Part shown: positions 45,901 to 53,873 of the stretch, in pieces
Layout of the letters: the number at the start of each line of letters is the position of its first letter
Numbering within the stretch: position 1 is the stretch's first letter
Source: Taishania sp045629585
GTDB lineage: Bacteria > Bacteroidota > Bacteroidia > Flavobacteriales_D > Crocinitomicaceae
Length of the DNA: 64,000 nucleotides
NCBI GenBank assembly: GCA_045629585.1
Contig: JAZQRM010000059.1
Coordinates: forward strand, 5,932-69,931
Direction: 5' to 3'
Notes under the pieces: model-generated
What the model was told of the DNA's origin: nothing
The model's database searches: none
The model's input: the letters and a program-made list of their open reading frames with translations, nothing else
Made by a program: the position numbers and the translations under genes

Positions 45901-48030
45901 TGTTAGATTTAAAGTATTTGCGCCATTTGACCAGCTGTAAGTCAAATTTGCACCACCAGAAACATTCAAACCTGTTATGCTCCCTCCACCAACGCAAGAA
46001 GGTTGAGTAATTGTGGGAGTTCCTGATATTATTACATTGGGAACAACAGTAACGGTTACCGGAATTCTATAATTACCTGGACATACCCTTACGTAGTATG
46101 TTTTAGTTGCTGTTAATACGGGTGTTGTATAAGTTGCTTGATTGGATAAACTAACGGTTGAAGATACGGTCTCATACCAATTAAAGCTAACTCCACCTGG
46201 ATTTTGACCAACAATTTCAGCTCTCAAAGATGCTGTTTGACCAGCACAGATAGTAACTGGACTAACCCTAACGTTATATATTGGATCAACTGGAGCTATA
46301 TACCCAGCACTTCCATTTGTCGCTCCATTAGTCGGCATCACATTCGCGAAATAAACAGTTGGGGTTGCATTACTTATTTGGCGCGTCGCAATACCTGCGT
46401 TTCCACCTTGAATATTTGTACTGGCAGCAGTTCCTGTAGCCAACGAAATCAAGCCTCCTTGCCCAGCTCCACCAGGACCTGCTAACTCATCTAATGGAGA
46501 GGTTCCTGATTTGCGAAACTTATAGTCCCCACCATTTCCTCCTTTTACATCAAGGGTTAGAGTAGCGGGAATAGGAGACATATTTTTTATTACGATAGAT
46601 CCGCCGCCGCCGCCGCCGCCTGCTCCATCATTTCCAAGCTTATTAGATGAAGGAAAATTTGTACGGTTGGTTGGATTAGATGATTGTCCATCAGCACCGC
46701 GTGCTGATATTACCCCCGTCCCAGTAATTTCACCATAAGCTAGTACAAAAACAATACCTCCACCGTTTCCACCTGAACCACCTTGATCAGAGTCTTGGTT
46801 AGCAGCACCACCCCCTCCACCAAAGAACACACGTCCTCTTTCATAAGGAAGAGGTTCACCTCCGTATCCACCATTTTCTTTTCGCTTAGCTCCATTCCAC
46901 GCTGTTGAATTAGGTCCATAAGTTACCGGGGATGTATTATTGAAAAATGCGGAAGGATCTGCATCCCAAGGATATGTCCTATCTTTTGCAGCGGCTGCAC
47001 TATGTCCACCTCGTCCACCACCAGCTGCGTTAGCTGGCCAAAAATCAACTATTGGGTTTCTTTCTCGATTCCAAGCAGTCACCATATTTGCGGGTGCTGT
47101 TGCAGGGGTGTATGGTAAAACACCGCGACCTCTATAAACGAAAGTTCCAGCTTGAGCGACGTTAGATCCGCCACCACCACCGCCACTTTCGATTCCACCG
47201 CCGCCGCCACCATTCATAACACCAGATCGACCTCTATGACATACAAATCCAAGTTGTTTATAATCATTTGTATCTCCAAAAATACTTTCGCCTTGATAAC
47301 TTGCTGAAATATGTAGCGATGCAATAAACCCATCTCCTGCTCCTATTTGATTGGTATGAGGAGGGTTGTGGCTATCAATACCATTATTTCGTATCGCTAA
47401 ACCACCTCTGTAGCCCAATCCATTGGCATTAATTGCACTATTCGTTCCTGTGTTTACAGAGAAAGTACTGTCCACCTCTACAGCAACAATACCACCTGTT
47501 TGTCCATTCCATGGAGTGGCTGTGATCTGTCCACCGGCATTAATTGTAAGTCGATTGTACCTAGGTACTTTGACAACTTGAATTTTTTTATTTGCTTTAT
47601 ACGTATTCTGCACACCACAATTTAACGTTATAGTTGTAGCATTTCCAACTACACGCACTTCAGCAAACTCATGCTTTCCGACATCCTTATATTGCCCCAA
47701 TATTCCATATAAATATCCATGTAACAAATTTTCATTGGCTGGAACTGTTGTTACTTCACCTGAGGAATATTGTGCATTCCACCAATTATAATTTAAAGCA
47801 AATTCAGCACCTGCCATTTGAATAATCAACACATAGTCACCACTGGATAGACCAGCAGTATTTTCTAAAGTAATGTTTGTTGCTCCTGGATCTATATCAT
47901 TCGTAACTCTGTAATATTGATTTACAGTTTGAACAGAATTAACTATAACATTTCCATTCTTTCCGCGCTGAGCCCAAGATTGAAAAGTAGTAGTACATAA
48001 AATAAGCAATAACAATATGCTCTTATTCAT
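42967..48030 (-). CDS. Giant T9SS surface protein with SprB repeats
   Basis: 1687 residues. Signal peptide (LLLLILCTTTFQSWAQ); an N-terminal adhesin-like region; a Gly-rich stretch (about 230-560) with runs of up to seven Gly; an Ig-like domain near 600-665; eleven SprB-type repeats of about 75-82 residues (near 665-1520), each with a Cys pair, GSIxGxxVxGG and an xxLxVTDANGC-like end; a PKD-like domain; and a type B gliding-associated C-terminal domain (PNVITANGDGVNDFF ... HGFVTIVDSKK). It should be secreted by the type IX system and fixed at the cell surface, possibly as an adhesin. Co-transcribed with SiaB-like and HDAC-type genes. Confidence 0.93.
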   Translation of the reverse strand: MNKSILLLLILCTTTFQSWAQRGKNGNVIVNSVQTVNQYYRVTNDIDPGATNITLENTAGLSSGDYVLIIQMAGAEFALNYNWWNAQYSSGEVTTVPANENLLHGYLYGILGQYKDVGKHEFAEVRVVGNATTITLNCGVQNTYKANKKIQVVKVPRYNRLTINAGGQITATPWNGQTGGIVAVEVDSTFSVNTGTNSAINANGLGYRGGLAIRNNGIDSHNPPHTNQIGAGDGFIASLHISASYQGESIFGDTNDYKQLGFVCHRGRSGVMNGGGGGGIESGGGGGGSNVAQAGTFVYRGRGVLPYTPATAPANMVTAWNRERNPIVDFWPANAAGGGRGGHSAAAAKDRTYPWDADPSAFFNNTSPVTYGPNSTAWNGAKRKENGGYGGEPLPYERGRVFFGGGGGAANQDSDQGGSGGNGGGIVFVLAYGEITGTGVISARGADGQSSNPTNRTNFPSSNKLGNDGAGGGGGGGSIVIKNMSPIPATLTLDVKGGNGGDYKFRKSGTSPLDELAGPGGAGQGGLISLATGTAASTNIQGGNAGIATRQISNATPTVYFANVMPTNGATNGSAGYIAPVDPIYNVRVSPVTICAGQTASLRAEIVGQNPGGVSFNWYETVSSTVSLSNQATYTTPVLTATKTYYVRVCPGNYRIPVTVTVVPNVIISGTPTITQPSCVGGGSITGLNVSGGANLTYSWSNGANTLNLTNVAAGSYTLTVTSPGGCATQAGPYELVGISGPTLTTAPTITPQNCNGLGGVNGMVVNAPSGVQSITLNGNAVTSLNQSLSAGSYTFVVTDNNGCISTFGPYTISNIPGPSISGTPTVVDATCNSGGSISGFTFIPPTGLNFSWSNSTQTTSTLSNAPVGTYVLTATDANGCSIQSNTIAIGNQSEPQIIGTPTIVQPTCLQGGAITGLSVNGGVGTLTYAWTGGGTGIDLTSIPAGDYTLVVTDANGCSASSNTYSLVNPDAPIIGGTAIITPISCNGNGSITGLSVSGGVAPYIYTYNLSPSAGLNYATATPGSYTLRVADANGCVVTSGPYDVNQVNLPQINGLSVLTHQSCNTLGSASVTAVTEGVAPYTLTWSDGETIGNNASLAAGNYTVTVTDALGCSTISNEIVIDRLTDPSIITTNAVVTPVLCTGTGRIAGVTVSGGTAPFVYAWNGVNSTSLDLDVTAAGGYVLTVTDVNGCSAQSDALEVGNVNSPILGDGTAVEITCNRPGMITDVSITGGTAPYTVSWEGTTVTAPYNLTSTLAGVYTLRVVDASGCIVTRDYTITEIPEMTLTGTVAVRNATCDVLGQISGWVIAGGQGPYTYSFNNGVNVVQTNSTTLNNAIPGFYTLTVRDENSCEVISEVVQITGPDFPRYAINPTVNQPTCLDGGGVVGYQVTGGQAPYTYLWTTTNNTSQYLTDVDPGVYSLRVTDNQGCTLEDSFVLIAPQIPIISPAVAITAQTCLTGGSITGVSVANGTQPYTYLWSNGATTIDVINLVGGTYSVVVTDANGCEASASFGVAAPDLPDLAISYLPAPAIINTPIVFTAESSVLLGGHSWSIGEVNYNTGLDQIDSVFTAGGYVTVVVTAVSADGCVLRDSIEVVVFADLQIPNVITANGDGVNDFFDLGPVLPNTYVLILDRWGNIVFETENYKNEWNGKDKHGKPVMDGVYTYMVQTEKGDKFHGFVTIVDSKK
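43470..46045 (-). repeat. Eleven SprB repeats within the giant surface protein
   Basis: Eleven consecutive units of about 75-82 residues share a pattern: a proline-turn entry, T/N-C near the start, GSIxGxxVxGGxxPYxYxW, a variable loop, then GxYxLxVTDxNGC and a hydrophobic linker ending in P. Units diverge enough at DNA level that they are not recent copies. Confidence 0.9.
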
Positions 48031-48092
48031 AGTATTCTTATGTTAGTTTCGTAATAGTAGACGATGTAAATATCTAAAATGTTTATTAATAA

Positions 48093-48581
48093 TTAAAATT
48101 TTTCATTAATTTCTATCAACACCATACCTACAGCTGGACAAATATCTAAGTTTTTGATAGTTAGATCAACAATCTGAAACATATTCTTTCGATCTGTATG
48201 CGGATACTCACGACAAGCTAAAGGCCTATGTTCATAAACACGACACGTATTATCGTCATCTAAAAAAGTACATGGACTTGATTGCAGAACATAATCTTTG
48301 TCCTCATCTATTTTAAGATAATCTTTTATAAAATTATTTTCAGTCATGCGCAAATATTTAGCCAATCTCTTTATATCAACATCTCTAAAAATTGGACTTG
48401 TTGTTTTACAGCAATTTGCACATTTCAAGCAATCCATCTTTTGAAAAACTGCATGATGTATCGGATGTATCAATTCATCTAACTTTTTACTCTTCTTTTT
48501 AGCGCCTGTTTTAAACTTTTTAGCGATTTCAATTTTGTTATTTGCAACCTCTTCTAAAAGCTGACTATATGCTTTATCCAT
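48093..48581 (-). CDS. YkgJ-family cysteine-cluster protein
   Basis: 162 residues. Cys-rich motifs of the CxxCxxCC family are visible: DCLKCANCCKTTSPIF, then CTFLDDDNTCRVYEHRPLAC and REYPH. These proteins bind an iron-sulfur cluster or zinc; the reaction is unknown. An N-terminal basic region (FKTGAKKKSKKL) precedes the domain. It lies upstream of the giant surface gene by 62 bases and is divergent from the FAD oxidoreductase. Confidence 0.88.
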   Translation of the reverse strand: MDKAYSQLLEEVANNKIEIAKKFKTGAKKKSKKLDELIHPIHHAVFQKMDCLKCANCCKTTSPIFRDVDIKRLAKYLRMTENNFIKDYLKIDEDKDYVLQSSPCTFLDDDNTCRVYEHRPLACREYPHTDRKNMFQIVDLTIKNLDICPAVGMVLIEINEKF

Positions 48582-48682
48582 CCTGCAAAATTAAATGGAA
48601 TTAATATAAATCCTTGATTCCTTCCACGAATATTCTTATCAAAAGAAAAGAATTACCTATTTTTAAGCAGATTTTGTCAAAT

Positions 48683-50167
48683 ATGGAACATTACGACCTA
48701 ATAGTTATTGGTGGAGGACCCGCAGGATATGCAGCTGCAATCAGAGGAATAGATTTTGGAAAACGTGTCTGTTTAATCGAACGAGACAAAGTTGGTGGTG
48801 CTGGAGTTTATAATGGTGCCCTATCATCAAAAACCCTTTGGGAAGTATCCAACCGCGTTTCTTTTATTAATGACACCTTAGTTACCGACGGTCGTGCGCC
48901 CTACGAAATTCGTTGGACGGATGTTCAAAAAACAGTAAACGAAGCGAAATTTGAACGAAAGTTTCAATATGCAGTTCATCTTAAATTATTACAAGAAGGA
49001 ATTACAACGGGTCAGTTAGTTTATGAGCGAGGAGACGCATCCTTTATAAATGAGCATGAATTATCTATTTGTCATGATGGTCAGTGTAAAACAATATCTG
49101 GTGACTACATTATTATCGCCACAGGATCTACTCCACGTAAGTTGCCTCAATACGACATTGACGAACATTATATCCTAACCTCTGATGGCATTGAGCACAT
49201 TGAGGACTATCCAGAAAGTATTGTTATCGTTGGAGCCGGAGTAATAGGTTGTGAATACGCTACTATTTTTGCCAATCTAGGAAAATCGAAAGTTTATATT
49301 ATTGATAGACAAAGTAGAATACTACCATACGAAGACGATGATATTTCACAATTAATTTCAACCAACTTAGAGCACAAAGGAGTAACGATCCATCACAATG
49401 CGACCTTAGTTAGAATGGAAGTTGTTGATGGTTTGGTTGAATATGAATTAAGTTATCCTGACAAACCAAATGAGATTATTCGAGTAGCGAAAGCTCTTTT
49501 ATCCATTGGTCGTGAGCCAAACATTAACCTTGGTTTAGACAAAGCTGGAGTTACCGTATCTGATCGAGGAACAATAATCGCTACAAATACACAAACGGTT
49601 GTTCCTCATATTTATGCGGTGGGAGATGTAACGGGTGGAATTGCACTTGTTAACATGGCCGAAATTGAGGCTCGTTATGCTGTTGAGCGTATCTTTGAAG
49701 GAAAAAAAGAACCCATTAACACGGATAATGTTTGTACAATTATGTTTCTTCAACCTGAAGTTGCTTTGGTTGGATTAAACGAACAAGAATGCGTAGAAAA
49801 GAATATCCCTGTAAAAGTGGTTAAAATAGACTATTCTGTAATTGCACGTGCAATCGCTATGCGAAAAACGCAAGGTTTCTTCAAAATTATTGTTACCAAT
49901 GACGACGAAATGCGTATTTTAGGAATGCGTGCGTGTGGAGAACATGCGTCAACGGCAATACAAGCTGTGGGATTATTAATTAAAATGAATCACCCCATTG
50001 AAGTTTTATCTGAACTGATTCATCCTCATCCAAGTATTGTTGAAGGTATTCAAGAATGTGTTCGAATGCTTTTAAATAAGTCTATTTTCAAGTCTTCCGT
50101 TTTTAGAGATAAAATGAGTTGTTATTCGTTAGTAGACGGAAAAAAAACAAACTTGGAACGTTTGTAA
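48683..50167 (+). CDS. FAD/NAD(P) oxidoreductase, SthA/Lpd-like, lacking redox Cys pair
   Basis: 494 residues from ATG 48683; an open frame extends 69 bases further up but is not conserved-looking. FAD site GGGPAGYAAAI, NAD site IVIVGAGVIGCEYATIFANLG, second FAD site HIYAVGDVTGG and the C-terminal dimerisation domain with HPHPSIVEG are all present, as in dihydrolipoamide dehydrogenase and the soluble transhydrogenase SthA. The CxxxxC motif region reads GGAGVYNGALSSK (38-50): Gly41 and Ala46 replace both cysteines. It should therefore not reduce a disulfide; a SthA-like hydride transfer is one option. Its stop codon abuts the stop of a convergent gene. Confidence 0.88.
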   Translation: MEHYDLIVIGGGPAGYAAAIRGIDFGKRVCLIERDKVGGAGVYNGALSSKTLWEVSNRVSFINDTLVTDGRAPYEIRWTDVQKTVNEAKFERKFQYAVHLKLLQEGITTGQLVYERGDASFINEHELSICHDGQCKTISGDYIIIATGSTPRKLPQYDIDEHYILTSDGIEHIEDYPESIVIVGAGVIGCEYATIFANLGKSKVYIIDRQSRILPYEDDDISQLISTNLEHKGVTIHHNATLVRMEVVDGLVEYELSYPDKPNEIIRVAKALLSIGREPNINLGLDKAGVTVSDRGTIIATNTQTVVPHIYAVGDVTGGIALVNMAEIEARYAVERIFEGKKEPINTDNVCTIMFLQPEVALVGLNEQECVEKNIPVKVVKIDYSVIARAIAMRKTQGFFKIIVTNDDEMRILGMRACGEHASTAIQAVGLLIKMNHPIEVLSELIHPHPSIVEGIQECVRMLLNKSIFKSSVFRDKMSCYSLVDGKKTNLERL

Positions 50168-50863
50168 TTAAAATGCATTCATTCGTCCAATTCCTAAAGA
50201 AAAACGAAAATAAAAACCGGTCAAATAATTAGAAATATCAGAGAACGAGTTTACTCTATTTTCATCCCACCATTTATTTTTAGATAAAGGAGTTGCATAA
50301 CCGACTCTTAATTCAACTCTATGCATTTTACTATTTGAGAAACTAAGTCCCGCATCTAGGTAAATTTTGCTATTTCGTAATTCTAGATTGACAGGATTTG
50401 CGTCAATCGTAGCCGCCAAAGTGGGATCTTCTAATTTTTCAGTATATTGATACTTTAACGCATTAAAACGGATTCCAACGTAAGGAGCTATTGCCCAACT
50501 TTGACTTTTTAAAACATTGTAACCTACATTCACACCAAAACAATTTAGTCTTTGTTTGGCGATTGCATCATCATTCTCTTTCTTTCTATAATTGATCATA
50601 TAATCAACTCTAAACTGAACTCGGTTCTGTACGATATGAATTCCTGCACCATAAACCATCGGCTGTTCGTCAAACGCTAACAAACCTTTACTTCGTAAAA
50701 TAGCTCCAAGATTGTAATTATAATTAAAATCATATTCTACATTACCAACAATATAAATTCCAACAGTCTCGGTTTCCTGAAATGGATTTGCAAGAGGATC
50801 TCTACGTTGTCCAAAAGTTGTGAGAGACAGAATCATTAATTGTATAAGTATACTATATTTCAT
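50168..50863 (-). CDS. Outer-membrane beta-barrel-like protein
   Basis: 231 residues from ATG 50863. Signal peptide (ILIQLMILSLTTFGQ), then amphipathic beta-strands alternating aromatic and charged residues (VEYDFNYNYNLGAILR, QFRVDYMINYRKK, WAIAPYVGIRFNALKY, RVELRVGYATPL) and an end at RFSLGIGRMNAF. No family recognised; a small outer-membrane porin-like barrel is inferred. Convergent with the oxidoreductase gene with no base between the two stop codons. Confidence 0.7.
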   Translation of the reverse strand: MKYSILIQLMILSLTTFGQRRDPLANPFQETETVGIYIVGNVEYDFNYNYNLGAILRSKGLLAFDEQPMVYGAGIHIVQNRVQFRVDYMINYRKKENDDAIAKQRLNCFGVNVGYNVLKSQSWAIAPYVGIRFNALKYQYTEKLEDPTLAATIDANPVNLELRNSKIYLDAGLSFSNSKMHRVELRVGYATPLSKNKWWDENRVNSFSDISNYLTGFYFRFSLGIGRMNAF

Positions 50864-50899
50864 CAAATTCTATTTAATAGAATACTAAGTAAGTGAAAA

Positions 50900-50929
50900 A
50901 AAAGGTTGCTTCTAATGAAACAACCTTTT
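50900..50929 (-). terminator. Terminator downstream of the duplicated T9SS protein gene
   Basis: AAAAGGTTG-c-TTC and GAA-a-CAACCTTTT pair with one mismatch around TAAT, with T-runs on both sides. Confidence 0.75.
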
Positions 50930-50956
50930 CTTTTATGAATGAGATTTATTATTCTA

Positions 50957-52342
50957 TTATCTTTTGACAATTCGTTGAACTGAATTATTTACTTCAACAA
51001 AATAGACGCCTTCATTCAATTGCGAAACTTCAATTTGTTGTAGCCCCATTTTAATCTGTTTCACCAAAATAACTTGACCTAAAGCATTAATGATTTTAAT
51101 GGCACCTGCAGCAGTTGATTCAATATTTAGGATATTGCTAACTACCGTTGGGTAGATTTTATTACTTGTTGATGTTACTTTCTCAATACTAACATCTAAT
51201 TCATTGATTTGAAATGTTCGTAGATCGGTATATAGTACCTGGGTCTGTGTACACGTGCCTGCGTAATAATCGGCATGTACAAGGTTGTCACATGAGCTCA
51301 AAAAATCAGTACCCAAAGCAATAGGAGTTTCTGAGCAACCTATGATTTGAGTTTTCAACGTATACAATCCATCTTCATAAAATGAACCTAGTATAGCAAT
51401 AGGGCGATTACGTTGCACACAATGATTATCGAAAATACCTAAGCTAAAAGCTCCAATTGTATAATCTAGAACAGAGGCTGTTAAAAAACCACTTCCATTT
51501 ACAATATCCATTTCAAACATTGCCTCATCCTCTAAACGAACTTGCAATCTCAAATCCATAAATTCGGTTGCATCTGTTATTAATTGGTCATTTCTTGTAA
51601 ATTCATAATATATACCACATAAAGGATCTACAAAACCATTACTTCGAACATTACCAATAATCTCAATCGGTAAATCCGTTTGATAGGTGGTGTGTAGATT
51701 AGTATAATTAACAATAGGTAATTCAGGGTTTTGCACTACTTCTAGCTGGACCGCCCTTGTCGACAAAACAACAGGATTATCGCAGGAAGTCGCGAATCTA
51801 TCTGAATGTGCACCTTGCGTACACCCTTCGTTATTATTTGACGTAAAACCGCCAATCGGCAACACCGTACCATCATTGCTACACCCAACTATTTCTAGAA
51901 CCAAACGGTAAGAACCTGCAACAAAAAAGTTCATATCAAGCTCTATAGGTCTATTACGATTAACACAGAAATTATCAATAATCCCCATAGAAATTGCATT
52001 TACATTTACGTTGTTACCAATGGAAAAGCTAACAACACCAGCACCATGATCCAGACGACTCTCATACACATTTGTACCTTGAGAGCGTACACTATAAGAT
52101 ATATCGGCATAATCCAGTAAATTATCAATTAAGACGTCATTGTAATAAAAGAAATAATTTACACTTATCAATCTATCAACATCGCCCATAGACTGTAATC
52201 TTGCTGTAAGTGGTAATTGCGTTGAAGTAAAGACAGAAAGCGGCGCTGGGGTCATCTCAAAATGAGGTGATACTTCTTGCTGCGCAAAAGCATTAATTGA
52301 AAAAAAATGGAGTAGTAAATAGACAAAGGTAAAATTCTTCAT
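50957..52342 (-). CDS. T9SS-secreted protein with an internal duplication
   Basis: 461 residues from ATG 52342. Signal peptide cleaved likely after AFAQ (20-21). Two similar units follow, about 31-205 and 212-380, each with a DNxCVxRNRPI motif (123-133 and 305-315), FxxxGxYxLxxxIxGCS, and a Cys-containing HxDxxAxTC-type segment. The C-terminus (about 385-461, KIYPTVVSNILNIEST ... QRIVKR) is a type A T9SS sorting domain. Disulfides in the secreted units are likely. Function unknown. A -7-like TAAATTTG (52380-52373) lies 30 bases upstream. Confidence 0.85.
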   Translation of the reverse strand: MKNFTFVYLLLHFFSINAFAQQEVSPHFEMTPAPLSVFTSTQLPLTARLQSMGDVDRLISVNYFFYYNDVLIDNLLDYADISYSVRSQGTNVYESRLDHGAGVVSFSIGNNVNVNAISMGIIDNFCVNRNRPIELDMNFFVAGSYRLVLEIVGCSNDGTVLPIGGFTSNNNEGCTQGAHSDRFATSCDNPVVLSTRAVQLEVVQNPELPIVNYTNLHTTYQTDLPIEIIGNVRSNGFVDPLCGIYYEFTRNDQLITDATEFMDLRLQVRLEDEAMFEMDIVNGSGFLTASVLDYTIGAFSLGIFDNHCVQRNRPIAILGSFYEDGLYTLKTQIIGCSETPIALGTDFLSSCDNLVHADYYAGTCTQTQVLYTDLRTFQINELDVSIEKVTSTSNKIYPTVVSNILNIESTAAGAIKIINALGQVILVKQIKMGLQQIEVSQLNEGVYFVEVNNSVQRIVKR

Positions 52343-52568
52343 AATTAAGTGTTTATTAAAATGTAAAACACCCAAATTTAGGACTCTACCTTAAGAAAAT
52401 ATGTTAATCTGAAAATTGTAAATGCCAATAAAAATTAAATAAAACTCAATAAAGGAAACTGCAAAAAAAATAACCTTCTACACCTTTGCTTTAAACGAAA
52501 AGACAGATTGACGACAAATCACTACAAAAAGTGCATAAACAATTAATTTAACAATAATTAATCACAAA

Positions 52569-52853
52569 TTACACTTTTCGAACATCTGAAATGGTGAGAT
52601 CCTTATCAAATACAGACTTAACAAAGGGACATAATGGCAGAATTTTAACACTTTTAATTCGAGCATATTCTACAATTTCCTTGACAATATTTTTACCAAC
52701 CGAGTGTCCTCTGAATGCATCATTCACTTCCGTGTGGTCTATAATTATTAGTTCTGGAGAAGATTGCACATAAGTAATCTTTCCTGCTTCTTCACCTGCG
52801 ATAATTGCAACAAATTCGCCTTTATCGCTTTTTACTACATGATCTATTTTCAT
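52569..52853 (-). CDS. Small GNAT-type N-acetyltransferase (PF14542-like)
   Basis: 94 residues, the usual length for the YjdJ/Gtn-like short GNAT family. It has GKITYVQSSPELIIIDHTEV, then the acetyl-CoA loop FRGHSVGKNIVKEIVEYAR (Gln/Arg-x-x-Gly-x-Gly variant) and the terminal KILPLCPFVKSVFDKD. The acceptor substrate is unknown. It lies 8 bases after the pirin gene on the same strand. Confidence 0.88.
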   Translation of the reverse strand: MKIDHVVKSDKGEFVAIIAGEEAGKITYVQSSPELIIIDHTEVNDAFRGHSVGKNIVKEIVEYARIKSVKILPLCPFVKSVFDKDLTISDVRKV

Positions 52854-52861
52854 CTTTTTTT

Positions 52862-53743
52862 TTATTTATTTCGAACTGGATAAGGAACAAAATCTTCATC
52901 ATCATTAATAACTTTTGGAAACGCTTGATTTTGCCACTTTATTCTTGCTTCCTCCAATAATGCACGATCTGAAGACACGAAATTCCAATCTATATAACGT
53001 TCCTCGTCAAATGGTGTCCCTCCAAAAATATAAATTTTTGAACCTGCTTTCATTTCAAAAGCACACAATTCGCTGCTTTGAGTAATTAATAATTGCTTGC
53101 TTCCAAAAGTATTCCCCTCTGAAACGATTTCCCCTTCTAAAATATACAATCCAGATTCTCCATACAGTTCACCCTTAAAGTCAACAACAGCATCCTCTTT
53201 TGCAACCACCTCTATCATATACAGTTCTGAATAAACGGGCACCTCAGATTTACGTTCACCAATAGATCCTGCTATCAGTTTAAAAGTCAAGCTATTTTCC
53301 GTCCAAACAGGAATACCACTTTCGTCGATGTGTACAAAATCAGCATTCATTTGCTCCAATTCTTTAGGTAATGCAATCCATATTTGTAAACCATGTATAT
53401 TCATACTCTGCCCCTTCAATCGATCTGGCGTACGTTCAGAATGAACAACACCGTTTCCAGCTGTCATCCAATTTACGGAACCTGGTTGTATTTCAATTTC
53501 ATTCCCTAAGGAATCTCTATGCATTATTGCGCCTTCGAAAAGAAAAGTTAACGTTGATAGTCCAATATGAGGATGCGGGGCCACTTCAAAAGTATTCCAC
53601 TCATCAATTTTAGCTGGGCCCATGTGATCGATAAAAATAAAAGGTCCCACCATTCGTTTTTCTCTGAAAGGCAGCAGTCTCCCCACCAAAAAGTTTCCAA
53701 TGGAGGCTGCTCGTTCTTCAATAATGTGTGAAATATTCGACAT
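52862..53743 (-). CDS. Pirin-family protein
   Basis: 293 residues from ATG 53743 (a TTG at 53761 is possible). The first cupin has the metal motif APHPHIGLSTLTFLFEG and HRDSLGNE; GNGVVHSE supplies the remaining ligands; the second cupin is degenerate. Family members include quercetinases and redox-sensing co-regulators; the substrate here is not known. It is followed after 8 bases by a small GNAT gene. Confidence 0.92.
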   Translation of the reverse strand: MSNISHIIEERAASIGNFLVGRLLPFREKRMVGPFIFIDHMGPAKIDEWNTFEVAPHPHIGLSTLTFLFEGAIMHRDSLGNEIEIQPGSVNWMTAGNGVVHSERTPDRLKGQSMNIHGLQIWIALPKELEQMNADFVHIDESGIPVWTENSLTFKLIAGSIGERKSEVPVYSELYMIEVVAKEDAVVDFKGELYGESGLYILEGEIVSEGNTFGSKQLLITQSSELCAFEMKAGSKIYIFGGTPFDEERYIDWNFVSSDRALLEEARIKWQNQAFPKVINDDEDFVPYPVRNK

Positions 53744-53873
53744 AAAAAGTATTTTAGACAAAAATAGTGAAACTACGAAGTGAATCTGTTAAACTAGATT
53801 AAGAATTGAATGAACTTCAAACAATAGCTGCATTTTAAGTTTCTTATCTATACATTTATGAAAAACATTAACT

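Noticed and set aside
43470..46045. CRISPR-like array
   Set aside because: The regular spacing comes from protein repeats of about 230 bases that differ at DNA level; there are no short identical repeats with unique spacers.
46204..46485. Plus-strand frame inside the giant surface gene
   Set aside because: It is antisense to a clear SprB-protein coding region and has no recognisable motif.
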